A stretch of 64,000 bases of DNA from Anaerolineae bacterium (lineage in GTDB: Bacteria > Chloroflexota > Anaerolineae > Anaerolineales > UBA4823). The notes under the pieces were generated by a model. It saw only the letters and a program-made list of their open reading frames with translations, was not told where the DNA came from and made no database searches. This document shows positions 8,570 through 17,092 of this stretch, piece after piece. Positions within the stretch are counted from its first letter, which is position 1. Every line of letters starts with the position of its first letter. The stretch lies in assembly GCA_003130835.1 (NCBI GenBank), contig QEXX01000023.1:16713-80712 (forward strand). The letters are read 5' to 3'. The translations under genes and the position numbers were made by a program.

Positions 8570-9526
8570 TTATCGGGGATTGCCCAACAAGTTCTGCAGT
8601 GCACTTTCAACAGTGGGATATTCATATTCAAACCCTAAAGCTAATAACCTTTTTGGGATCTGTTTTTGGGAGGCTAGGAGTAAATCAGCTTTTTCTCCAA
8701 ATGCCAAGCGGAAGAAAAATTCTGGAGTGGGGAAAGCGGAAGGGCGTCTAATGGTTTCGCCAATTGCCTTACTGAGCTGTTGACTGGTTACCGGGTTGGG
8801 GGCACACAGATTAAAGGGGCCCTTGGCATGGGCATGATGGATCAGAAAATCAATGGCTCGCACGAGGTCTTGCAAATGAATCCAGGAAACCCATTGGCAG
8901 CCGCTGCCTAGTGGCCCGCCTAGGAAAAAACGGTATGGCAATAGAATAAACGGCAGCGACCCCCCTTGAAGCGACATCACGACCCCGGCAATACGGGCAA
9001 CGACTCGCCGGATGCCCATTTGATCCAATTCCGCGGTAGATTGTTCCCACTCAACACATAATTTTGCCAGAAAATCATCCCCTGGGGCAGCATCTTCATC
9101 CATCTCTCGATTGGGATGACTTCCATAGTACCCAACCGCAGATGCCTGGACAAATACATTTGGTTTGGTTGGAGAGTCTTTTATGGCTTTTAACAGCGCT
9201 TGACCACTGGCGATGCGGCTTTTTCGCAGAGCTTCTTTGCGCTCTTGAGTCCATCGTTTGGTTGCCACTTCAAAAATGTTTTTTCCACCGATATTCTCAC
9301 CTGCTAAATTTATCACAGCGTCGCTCTGATGAATCACCTGAGCCCATTCCCCAACATTTTCGCCATCCCAGTACAGGAAAACAGGGTTCTGCTGAGAGTT
9401 TAGTGTATTTTGGATATCTTGACTGCCTCGTCGAGAAAGAATGATGACTTGGTGACCGTTTTTAACAAGCAAATTGGTTAGTGCTGTCCCTATGAATCCA
9501 CTTCCACCCGCTATAGTAATTTTCAT
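8570..9526 (-). CDS. TIGR01777-type SDR epimerase (YfcH/SDR39U1-like)
   Basis: A 318-aa extended SDR. The NAD(P)-binding glycine motif GGSGFIGTAL is at residues 6-15. DAVINLAGENIGG and the YYGS active-site region (ASAVGYYGSHPN) are hallmarks of the TIGR01777/SulA-like epimerase family. The C-terminal domain (FNLCAPNPVTSQQLSKAI and a terminal GFEYEYPTVESALQNLL) also fits. The reaction is unknown in most members. It is the first gene of a minus-strand run (epimerase, AKR, GNAT, AAA). The 170-bp gap to the divergent sensor kinase would carry both promoters. Confidence 0.88.
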   Translation of the reverse strand: MKITIAGGSGFIGTALTNLLVKNGHQVIILSRRGSQDIQNTLNSQQNPVFLYWDGENVGEWAQVIHQSDAVINLAGENIGGKNIFEVATKRWTQERKEALRKSRIASGQALLKAIKDSPTKPNVFVQASAVGYYGSHPNREMDEDAAPGDDFLAKLCVEWEQSTAELDQMGIRRVVARIAGVVMSLQGGSLPFILLPYRFFLGGPLGSGCQWVSWIHLQDLVRAIDFLIHHAHAKGPFNLCAPNPVTSQQLSKAIGETIRRPSAFPTPEFFFRLAFGEKADLLLASQKQIPKRLLALGFEYEYPTVESALQNLLGNPR

Positions 9527-9696
9527 GGTTTACCTCCAGAATGTTATCTACTTGAATTTTAATAAAGAAAATAATAAATGTCAAGAAATTATGCAGGATT
9601 TGTCCAAGAATGACCGCAGGTGAAGGCTTGACCTTACAAATCTGTAGATGAAATTAGGTTTTAATCATGCTAAACTGAAAAGAAAGCATATCAAAT

Positions 9697-12600
9697 ATGA
9701 GGATTCGAGACGTGATCATCCGTAATCCTATTTTCCTTTATCTGATGCTGGGTTTGGGGATAGGCATCTTGGGGATTTTGATCTCTACAATCCTTGTTGC
9801 TCAAGATGCTGGCTACCTATTCAGCCTAAATCATTTGATTCAGGCACAAAAATCTCATAAGGTGCTTTGGTTTATTGATTTGATGCCCTTGGCAATAGGA
9901 TTGATTTTTGCTGTACTGGGAAACATCCGTCAACAGCTTCAGCAGAGCGCTGTTGAACTAGAGCACTTGGTGGCAGAGAGAACCCAGAAGTTACACGAGA
10001 GCAACCAAAAGCTGATTGAGGAAAATCAAGAAAGACAAAAAATTGAACAGATTCTTTCTAGAGCCAAGAAAGAGTGGGAGGTGATTTTTGACTCGGTCAA
10101 AGATTTGATTGTGATTATCGATCAAGAAGGAAAAATTGTACGTTGCAATCGGGCAGTCACTCAACAATTTAGCAAGACGTTTCAAGAAGTGATCGGACTC
10201 AACATCAACGGTCTGTTTTATGGAGCGGATACAGCAGCTAAATCGAGATTGGAGTACGATGCCGAATATTGTCAATTTCCGATGTTGTCCGGTTGGTACG
10301 AAGTGTCTGAATATCCGATTGAGTTGGAGGCTGCCGGAGAAGGTTGTGTTTACATCGTGCGCGATATTACCGATCGCCATCGGGCGGAAATGGAGCTCTT
10401 GAGACAAAAACAATACTTCGAGGCGGTCGTTTATAACAGCCCGGTTGCCATTGTAATCTTGGATCGAGAAAATAAAGTTGTTTCTTGCAACCCTGCTTTT
10501 GAGGCGCTGTTTGATTACAGCGAAAAAGAAATCATAGGCTTAGATTTAGACTCCTTAATTACAACCGCCGAAATTGACCATGAAGCTAGAGAATTAACTC
10601 AGGCCGCAATGGCTCTCTCTGTACATGGGCTTGGAAAGCGCAAGAAACGGGATGGCACGCTGATCGATGTTGAGATCTTGGGGGTTCCAATCATCGTCCA
10701 GTCGGAACGGGTGGGGGTCTTAGGGATGTATCATGATATTACCGAGTTGTTGCAAGCAAAGATCAAAGCTGAAGAAGCCGATCGTGCCAAAAGCGAGTTC
10801 CTTGCCAATATGTCCCATGAAATTCGTACTCCGATGAACGGCATCATGGGAATGTTGGAACTTCTTTTGGATACCCCCTTATCTCCTGAACAGCAAGATT
10901 TCGTCAAGACTGCCCTTGAATCCGCCGAGGCGTTATTGGCACTTTTAAATGACATCTTAGATTTTTCCAAGATTGAAGCCCGCAAGCTTGAAATTGAACA
11001 CATCGAATTTGAATTGCGCGCTACGGTTGAATCCGTCACACGCACGATGGCACAACGAGCAGCCGAAAAGAATTTAGAGACGATCTGCATCATCCCAAGC
11101 GACTCACCCAACGACCTGATCGGCGATCCAACCCGCTTGCGACAAATTTTAGTGAACTTAATTGGAAATGCGATTAAGTTCACTGAGGTAGGTGAGATTG
11201 TGGTGAGTGTCGAAAAACTAGCGGAAAGTGAGGATCGGGTAAAACTGAAGTTTTCTGTGCGAGACACAGGGATTGGAATCCCACTTGAACGTCAAAAGGC
11301 GATTTTTGATCGATTTACTCAAGTAGATGGTTCAACTACCCGTAAGTATGGCGGTACAGGTTTAGGTTTAACGATCTGCAAGCAATTGGTTGAACTCATG
11401 GGGGGTGAAATCGGTCTGGTCAGTGAGCCTGGAGTAGGCAGCGAATTTTGGTTCTGGCTTGAATTCCAAAAGCAAGAAAGAAAGGAAAAATGGACCAAGG
11501 CAAGTCCTGAACAGTTACGCCATAGCCACGTTTTGGTTGTCGATGACAACCTTACAAACCGAACTTATCTAGCCAAGACTTTGGAGAGTTTTGGTTGTAC
11601 TGTAGAGACCGGCAGCAGCGGACAAGAAGGTATAAATCTCCTAATGAATGCTTATCAACGGGGTGAACCGTATCAGGTTGCCTTGATCGATATGCAGATG
11701 CCTGGCATGGATGGCGAGAAAACCATCAGCAAAATTCGCCAACATCCAGAAATGGATGACTTAAAGATTATTGTGCTTACGTCTATGGGCGTTCAGGGCG
11801 ATGCGGCGCGCTTTCAAGAACTGGGTTGTAGTGGTTATTTATTAAAACCCATTCGACAACAAGAATTGCGAGATGCGCTGTTACTAGCCATTGGTACACC
11901 AGCCAAAGAGAAAAAGAAACAACTCATTACACGTCACACCTTGGCAGAATGTGCCGAGAGCTGCCGTATCCTATTAGTTGAGGATAACCCGATCAATCAA
12001 AAAGTAGCGGTCAAACTGTTGAATAAAGCGGGCTTTTCGGTGGATACCGCTAACAATGGTGTGGAAGCTATCGAAGCGCTTCAAAACGGTTCTTATCAAA
12101 TGGTCTTAATGGATGTACAAATGCCAGAAATGGATGGTTTCGAGGCGACCATGCGTATCCGAAACTCCAAGATGCCTTACAAAGATGTTCCTATTATTGC
12201 CATGACCGCTCATGCACTGAAGGGGGATCGAGAAAAGTGCTTGGAAGTAGGCATGAATGACTATATTTCAAAGCCAATCAGTGCAGACGAACTTTTTGAG
12301 GTCATCCAAAAGTGGTCGCCAAAAGCATCGATTCAGGTAAAAGAGAGACAACAGTGTGATTCTGCTCCTTATCAAGAGCACTCAATCGAGCTCGGGGAAG
12401 AGATGGCGCCAACTTTTGAGCACAACTTGGTTAACTGGCAACCTTTTTTAGATGGAGTGACCATTGATTTGGAGGATGCGGCAATTTTCCAATCAGAACC
12501 TGAACCTGCACCCTCACAGAAACCTAGCCGAATACAACAGGAACAGAAAACGAATCAAGAATACATCGATCTAAAAGCAATCCTACCTCGTTTTGTCGAT

Positions 12601-12906
12601 GATGTGGCGTTTTACTTTGAAATGCTGGGTGAATTTTTGCAACATAGCGATGAGCGGCTACATGAGATTAAGAATGCGATTGCACAAGGGGATGGAAAAC
12701 AGGTTAATTTTCTGGCTCACCGCTTCAAGGGCATGGCTGCAAATTTAGGGGCTGAAAACATCGCCCAAATCGCTCAAAGATTGGAGGATTGTGGAAAACA
12801 AAACCAATTCGAAGAATGCCAGCTAAGCATCGTTGCATTGGAACGCGAGATGCAGCTATTGGTAAGCTGGTATCATCAGAACAAGTCAACTGTTTCTATC
12901 GATTAA
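9697..12906 (+). CDS. Hybrid sensor histidine kinase: 2 TM, 2 PAS, HisKA, HATPase, 2 receiver domains, HPt
   Basis: A 1069-aa membrane-bound tripartite phosphorelay kinase with BarA-like architecture. Two N-terminal hydrophobic segments (about 10-32 and 52-70) bracket a short loop and are followed by a coiled coil. PAS domains lie at about 125-235 and 245-355. The HisKA phospho-acceptor is H374 in NMSHEIRTPMNG. The HATPase has N and G boxes (NLIGNAIKF, GTGLGL). The first receiver has D665 in IDMQMPGMDG, the second D806 in MDVQMPEMDG. The HPt has H1008 in AHRFKGMAANLG. All phospho-acceptors are intact. The HPt presumably passes phosphate to a separate regulator, which is not encoded nearby. 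It is convergent with the SIS gene with only 3 bp between stops. Confidence 0.93.
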   Translation: MRIRDVIIRNPIFLYLMLGLGIGILGILISTILVAQDAGYLFSLNHLIQAQKSHKVLWFIDLMPLAIGLIFAVLGNIRQQLQQSAVELEHLVAERTQKLHESNQKLIEENQERQKIEQILSRAKKEWEVIFDSVKDLIVIIDQEGKIVRCNRAVTQQFSKTFQEVIGLNINGLFYGADTAAKSRLEYDAEYCQFPMLSGWYEVSEYPIELEAAGEGCVYIVRDITDRHRAEMELLRQKQYFEAVVYNSPVAIVILDRENKVVSCNPAFEALFDYSEKEIIGLDLDSLITTAEIDHEARELTQAAMALSVHGLGKRKKRDGTLIDVEILGVPIIVQSERVGVLGMYHDITELLQAKIKAEEADRAKSEFLANMSHEIRTPMNGIMGMLELLLDTPLSPEQQDFVKTALESAEALLALLNDILDFSKIEARKLEIEHIEFELRATVESVTRTMAQRAAEKNLETICIIPSDSPNDLIGDPTRLRQILVNLIGNAIKFTEVGEIVVSVEKLAESEDRVKLKFSVRDTGIGIPLERQKAIFDRFTQVDGSTTRKYGGTGLGLTICKQLVELMGGEIGLVSEPGVGSEFWFWLEFQKQERKEKWTKASPEQLRHSHVLVVDDNLTNRTYLAKTLESFGCTVETGSSGQEGINLLMNAYQRGEPYQVALIDMQMPGMDGEKTISKIRQHPEMDDLKIIVLTSMGVQGDAARFQELGCSGYLLKPIRQQELRDALLLAIGTPAKEKKKQLITRHTLAECAESCRILLVEDNPINQKVAVKLLNKAGFSVDTANNGVEAIEALQNGSYQMVLMDVQMPEMDGFEATMRIRNSKMPYKDVPIIAMTAHALKGDREKCLEVGMNDYISKPISADELFEVIQKWSPKASIQVKERQQCDSAPYQEHSIELGEEMAPTFEHNLVNWQPFLDGVTIDLEDAAIFQSEPEPAPSQKPSRIQQEQKTNQEYIDLKAILPRFVDDVAFYFEMLGEFLQHSDERLHEIKNAIAQGDGKQVNFLAHRFKGMAANLGAENIAQIAQRLEDCGKQNQFEECQLSIVALEREMQLLVSWYHQNKSTVSID

Positions 12907-12909
12907 TTC

Positions 12910-13950
12910 CTATATCGTCTTGGTGACCTTTGTCAGCCGGCGTGGTTTGTCTGGGTCGTTGCCCCGCGCTAGGGTTAGCGATAGCGCTAACAACTGCCCT
13001 GGAACCACAGCAGCAATGGGGGCAATCCACTCGGGAAGCGCTTGGGGTAATGGAATGAATTTTGATGGATCGTGAGCTAGAGACACTTCGTTGCTAACCA
13101 CAATTGTCTCAGCCCCGGCTTGGTTGACTTCTTCAATCAGATCTTTCATGGATTGGAAGGTTTTCCCTTGAGGGGCGATGGCGATCAGAGGGAAACCCTC
13201 TTCCAACAGGGCTATAGGCCCGTGTTTAAAGTCAGCGGCTGAATAAGGATCGGCGCTAATATATGATAACTCTTTGATTTTTAGAGCCATTTCGTGGGTT
13301 GTGCAGTGGGTAAAGCCGCGTCCGACAATTAAGAGCCGATTGTGGTGTTTGATTTGCTCGGCAATATCCCGAACTACTGAATGGGTTTCTATAGCTTTTT
13401 GGATCAGCTCAGGTACGAAATTAAGCTGGTTAATCATTCGTTGATCGTCCAACCATGTTGCAGTTAGACAGGCGATGGCAAGTAGTTGTGCCGTGTGAGT
13501 TTTGCTGGCTGCGACAGCTTTTTCCTCACCGCAATGAAGAGGAATCGTCTGATCGGCGAATTGAATCATAGGCGCATCGAGGCGATTAACGATTGCCAAC
13601 GTAGGGCACTTTTGTTTTTGGGCTTCTTCCATCACAGCAATTACATCGGGAGAAGCTCCGGATTGAGAGATGCCGATCACGAACGTTTTGCGCATTAACG
13701 GCGGTTGTTGATATAGCGTGTATAAGGAGGGTATGGCTAATCCAACGGGAATTCTGAGGAAAGCGCTGAGCAGGTACTTAGCATAAATGGCGGCATTATC
13801 CGATGTCCCACGCGCCGCGATTAGGACAAATTGAGGATTCACTTTGCGGAGATGGGCGCTAATCGCCTTGACTTCTTCAAGGTTATTTGCCAGGAATCGA
13901 GCCAGAATTTGGGGTTGTTCGTAGATTTCTTTTTCAAAGAAGCTGGTCAT
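12910..13950 (-). CDS. Double-SIS sugar-phosphate isomerase/deglycase-like protein (GlmS C-terminal-like)
   Basis: A 346-aa protein with two SIS domains (about 35-165 and 195-335), like the isomerase half of GlmS but with no glutaminase domain. Sugar-phosphate-binding loops are visible as AARGTSDNAA, GISQSGASPD and VGRGFTHCTTHEMALKIKE, the last being typical of the GlmS/AgaS/FrlB group. The glutamate of EMALKIKELSYI corresponds to the catalytic region. It could be a glucosamine-6-phosphate deaminase/isomerase or a deglycase. No transport or sugar-catabolic genes adjoin, so the substrate is undefined. Confidence 0.85.
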   Translation of the reverse strand: MTSFFEKEIYEQPQILARFLANNLEEVKAISAHLRKVNPQFVLIAARGTSDNAAIYAKYLLSAFLRIPVGLAIPSLYTLYQQPPLMRKTFVIGISQSGASPDVIAVMEEAQKQKCPTLAIVNRLDAPMIQFADQTIPLHCGEEKAVAASKTHTAQLLAIACLTATWLDDQRMINQLNFVPELIQKAIETHSVVRDIAEQIKHHNRLLIVGRGFTHCTTHEMALKIKELSYISADPYSAADFKHGPIALLEEGFPLIAIAPQGKTFQSMKDLIEEVNQAGAETIVVSNEVSLAHDPSKFIPLPQALPEWIAPIAAVVPGQLLALSLTLARGNDPDKPRRLTKVTKTI

Positions 13951-14168
13951 GTTTGTCTCTCTTTTAGGTATGGATAATACGGCATCTCAAATAGATTATA
14001 TACGAATCTGAATCTCTGGGATAAGGTGATCCGCTGACTTGTCAGTGATAAAGCTTTTAGAAGAATCAGGCTGATGGGGCTGCAACCCATCGTCAATCTT
14101 TTTGTAAGATTATGATCACGGTGAGGCGTTTGTTGTTTGAATTGCGAAAGGCTAGCTTTGTTGAAAGG

Positions 14169-15935
14169 CTATCGATGGGGAAAAGTGTGAATTTTCGCTT
14201 GCCGCCATTTCCGCACTGAGTTAATTAAGTAAATCTCCTGACATTTTATAAGGTCACTTAGAAGGATTTTTTCTTCGTGAATGATCTGTTGCTCCAATAA
14301 CTTTTGGCGGAAAACTCCTGCGAGTAAACCACAACTGACCGGAGGAGTGATCAACTTTCCGTCAATTTTTACAACAATATTAGCGATTTCGCTCTCTGTC
14401 ACTTCCCCGTGTTCGTTCCAAAACAGAACTTCACAGTCGCTCTCCCGATTTAGATATTCAGGTTTTGCTTTTTCATAATGCTCGCGAAAGGTTGTCTTGT
14501 GGTAGAGATAGATATTCTGAGAAGATAGCGGCGCTTTTGCTGGTACTAATTGCACTAATCCCCTTGAGTCAGGAAGGGGTTGGGACTGTATTGCGAAAGT
14601 GCCATCTGCTTTGAGGGTAAGCCGAACTTTTTGCGAATCAATGAACGATTGGGCATACTCAAGCAGGGCTTTTTTGATTTTTGGTAGGTCGCAGGGATAG
14701 TCAAAATATGCGGCTGACTTTTGTAGTCGCTCCAAATGTTCAGGGAGCAGAAAATAACCTTCTTGTCTTGTCCAACGTATTGTTTCCAGGAGCGCAAAAT
14801 CTGGCGCTGGATGGGTTAGGAATTGAGCTTTCGTGAGGCACTCGTGGTATTCTCCCTCAACGGTAGAGTCCCACACGATTCCACCCCCAACCCCAACCTC
14901 AGCAATGTTCATGCGGCGGTCGATCCATACGGTGCGAATAGCCACATTGAATTGCGCCCGATTTTCTGGGGTAAGAAACCCAATACTGCCGGTATAGATT
15001 CGGCGAGGGCTTGATTCTAGGTGAGCGATTATTTTCATCGTGCTGACTTTTGGCGCACCGGTAATGGAAGCACATGGGAAGAGTGCCTTGAAGATTTCGG
15101 CAAAGTTGGCTTCCGTATACGCCTCGATAGTAGAGGTCATTTGCCAAACAGTGGGATACTTTTCGATCTCGAATAGGCGCGTTACATTGACGCTCCCAAC
15201 CTTTGCAATGCGGCCAAGATCATTGCGAATCATATCAACGATCATAACATTTTCGGCGCGGTTTTTTACCGAACGAACCAATTGGTCGGCTTGATTTTGA
15301 TCCTCCTCATGAGTTAAGCCGCGCTTTGCTGTGCCTTTCATTGGACGACATACAAGGTGTCCCTGCTGGTAAAGAAAGAAAAGCTCTGGAGATGCGCTGC
15401 AGATGACAAAATCTCCGAGATTCAAGTAGGCGGCGTATTTTGCTTTTTGTGCTGCAACGAGCCTACGAAAATAACCAAATGGATCTCCGGTGAAGCGGGC
15501 ACGTAAACGAATTGTGTAGTTGACCTGGTAGGTGTCTCCCTGCGCAATGGCGGCTTTAATTTCTTGGATTGCTTTTGCATATTGCTGGTCTAAAACGGTG
15601 GGTTGCCACGGCGATAACTCAAAGTTGCTTGCACGACAGGAGCTGAGGTTGATTGTCTGAGCTTCTTTAAACAAACCAAACCAGAGCAAAGGAAAATCAT
15701 CGGTTTGATTTGGCGTTGAAAATGCCGAATCAAAAGCTGGAGCTGATTCGTAGCTCAGGAAGCCAACCGCGTAAAGTTTTTCTTTGGCAACCTTTTGTTC
15801 AAGATAAAGGAGGTGATCGATAACCTCCTCGGGTTGAGTACTCCATAAGATTTCATGTGGATCGCAAAATTTTAACCAGGCCTTTTGAGTAGCATCATGC
15901 AGGATGATTAGAGGTGAAGGCATTTGCATGAACAT
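14169..15935 (-). CDS. pabB-pabC: Fused aminodeoxychorismate synthase component I and 4-amino-4-deoxychorismate lyase
   Basis: A 588-aa two-domain fusion for p-aminobenzoate (folate) synthesis. Residues 1 to about 370 are the chorismate-binding PabB part: GDTYQVNYT, the SITGAPK active-site lysine (K296), IYTGSIG and GGGIVWDS. From about 375 to the end is a class IV PLP enzyme, PabC, with LLETIRW, REHYEKAK, NRESDCEVLFWNEHGEVTES and GLLAGVFR. The PabA glutaminase is not in the window. Folate made here would feed the THF-dependent Wood-Ljungdahl steps. Three close ATG codons (15935, 15929, 15923) could start translation. Confidence 0.93.
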   Translation of the reverse strand: MFMQMPSPLIILHDATQKAWLKFCDPHEILWSTQPEEVIDHLLYLEQKVAKEKLYAVGFLSYESAPAFDSAFSTPNQTDDFPLLWFGLFKEAQTINLSSCRASNFELSPWQPTVLDQQYAKAIQEIKAAIAQGDTYQVNYTIRLRARFTGDPFGYFRRLVAAQKAKYAAYLNLGDFVICSASPELFFLYQQGHLVCRPMKGTAKRGLTHEEDQNQADQLVRSVKNRAENVMIVDMIRNDLGRIAKVGSVNVTRLFEIEKYPTVWQMTSTIEAYTEANFAEIFKALFPCASITGAPKVSTMKIIAHLESSPRRIYTGSIGFLTPENRAQFNVAIRTVWIDRRMNIAEVGVGGGIVWDSTVEGEYHECLTKAQFLTHPAPDFALLETIRWTRQEGYFLLPEHLERLQKSAAYFDYPCDLPKIKKALLEYAQSFIDSQKVRLTLKADGTFAIQSQPLPDSRGLVQLVPAKAPLSSQNIYLYHKTTFREHYEKAKPEYLNRESDCEVLFWNEHGEVTESEIANIVVKIDGKLITPPVSCGLLAGVFRQKLLEQQIIHEEKILLSDLIKCQEIYLINSVRKWRQAKIHTFPHR

Positions 15936-15990
15936 CGGGAATACCTGAAAATGGGTGTTTAGTGATTAATTAACTCACCTTACGCAGTTC

Positions 15991-16150
15991 ATTCGTGCCG
16001 CGACATTCATGTCGCCTGAATCCACGAGATAAATCATTTGTGCCGCGACATTCATGTCGCCTGAGACCACGAGATAAATCTCGTGCTACCGCGTAAGCGA
16101 CATGCATGTCACCTGAAACCACGAGCTAAATCTCGTGCTACTGCGTAACG
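15991..16150. repeat. Tandem palindromic intergenic repeat, about three units
   Basis: Two nearly identical 45-bp units (15991-16035 and 16036-16080) are followed by a diverged 52-bp unit (16081-16132) and an 18-bp partial unit. Each unit carries a GCGACA-TTCA-TGTCGC-like palindrome and a CACGAGATAAAT motif. Where CACGAGATAAAT meets the next TCTCGTG (16069-16086) it forms a second inverted repeat. It lies between pabBC and tRNA-Asp. The structure resembles REP/BIME-type mobile palindromes; there are no unique spacers, so it is not CRISPR. Confidence 0.75.
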
Positions 16151-16163
16151 TCAGTAATTAACA

Positions 16164-16200
16164 AACAAGTGTCTGGCTTTTTAGCATCCAGACACTTGTT
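16164..16200 (-). terminator. Probable terminator of tRNA-Asp
   Basis: A perfect 13-bp inverted repeat (AACAAGTGTCTGG at 16164-16176, CCAGACACTTGTT at 16188-16200) with an 11-nt loop starts 4 nt past the tRNA 3' end on the minus strand. It is followed by a T-rich stretch (TGTTAATTA), so it is best read as the tRNA terminator. Confidence 0.7.
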
Positions 16201-16204
16201 CAGG

Positions 16205-16278
16205 CGGTCCCGACGGGATTTGAACCCGCGCTCTCGGCCTTGACAGGGCCGCATGTTAGGCCGCTACACCACGGGACC
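16205..16278 (-). tRNA. tRNA-Asp (anticodon GUC)
   Basis: On the minus strand a full 74-nt cloverleaf can be drawn. The acceptor stem is GGTCCCG/CGGGACC with discriminator G, the D-stem GTGT/ACAT, and the anticodon stem CGGCC/GGCCG around loop CTGTCAA. The T-arm is GCGGG-TTCAAAT-CCCGT. The anticodon GTC and G73 identify aspartate. CCA is not encoded. Confidence 0.96.
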
Positions 16279-16289
16279 ATGCGCCAAAA

Positions 16290-16318
16290 AGTTTACTATA
16301 CTTGTCTTTAGGCGTCAA
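16290..16318 (-). promoter_or_regulatory. Sigma70-type promoter of tRNA-Asp
   Basis: Minus strand: -35 TTGACG (16313-16318), 17-bp spacer, -10 TAAACT (16290-16295). The -10 ends 11 bp before the tRNA 5' end, a good fit to a vegetative promoter. Confidence 0.75.
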
Positions 16319-16380
16319 GTTGTTTTTTTCAGCTTTTTGGGCAAAATTTCTTTCGCTAATCACCTCATCGAAAGGTGCAA

Positions 16381-17028
16381 TTATTTGGCGACTAATTGAC
16401 GAGCGATCTGGACAGCTCCCATGGCATCTTCAGCATAGCCATCGGCACCGATTTCTTCCGCCCAACTGCGGGTGACTGGAGCGCCTCCGACCATGACTTT
16501 AACTTGATTACGGATACCCGCTTCGGTTAAGGCCTTGATCACCTCCCGTTGCATTACCATCGTTGTCGTCAATAGGGCGGAAAGACCGAGGATGTCTGGT
16601 TTCATTTCTTTTACTTTTGCGACAAAGGTCTCCGTAGGCACGTCAACGCCGAGGTCATGAACTTTGAAGCCATTGGCTGTGAGCATGGTGCCAACGAGAG
16701 ACTTACCGATCTCGTGGATATCTCCTTTTACGGTTCCCAATAAGACGGTACCAGCCGATTCAATGGCTTGTTGCCTTTTGAGCAACTCTGGTTCGAGGAG
16801 AGTCATTGCCTTCTGCATGCCATCGGCAGCAATGATCAAATCGGGCAAAAAATATTCACCACAAGAAAATTTCTCACCAACAATGTTCATGCCGGGGATT
16901 AAGCCCTCTTTGATAATAACCATTGGCTCGATGCCAGCAGCTAGCGCTTCTTTTGTCGCCTCAAACGTTGCGTCTGGATCGCCATCCACAAGGCTGTTGG
17001 TCAATTTAGCGAAGATTTCTTGAGACAT
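16381..17028 (-). CDS. Methyltransferase cognate corrinoid protein (MtbC/MtaC-like)
   Basis: A 215-aa cobalamin-binding protein. Residues 1-90 form the helical cap domain (EALAAGIEPMVIIKEGLIPGM, CGEYFLPDLIIAADGM). The Rossmann-like B12 domain carries the base-off signature GDIHEIGKS, with D103, H105 (cobalt ligand) and G108, followed by DLGVDVPTE and GGAPVTRSWAEEIGADGYAEDA. Such proteins carry methyl groups between a substrate methyltransferase and a second methyltransferase acting on THF or CoM. No MtaB/MtbB/MttB-like substrate enzyme is in the window. The corrinoid-reductive activator gene lies 64 bp upstream on the same strand, so it is probably reactivated by that protein. Confidence 0.93.
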   Translation of the reverse strand: MSQEIFAKLTNSLVDGDPDATFEATKEALAAGIEPMVIIKEGLIPGMNIVGEKFSCGEYFLPDLIIAADGMQKAMTLLEPELLKRQQAIESAGTVLLGTVKGDIHEIGKSLVGTMLTANGFKVHDLGVDVPTETFVAKVKEMKPDILGLSALLTTTMVMQREVIKALTEAGIRNQVKVMVGGAPVTRSWAEEIGADGYAEDAMGAVQIARQLVAK

Positions 17029-17092
17029 TTCCTTCTCCTAAGGGTGGTGTATGGTGATGGTATTGGATAGCTTTATGATACCAGAGATGGCA

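Noticed and set aside
9064..9444. 126-codon plus-strand open frame
   Set aside because: It is opposite the SDR epimerase, which has clear family motifs.
10731..11267. 178-codon minus-strand open frame
   Set aside because: It lies wholly inside the kinase domains of the hybrid sensor gene and its composition is a reading-frame shadow.
15991..16150. CRISPR array
   Set aside because: The units are tandem and contain no unique spacers; no cas genes are near.
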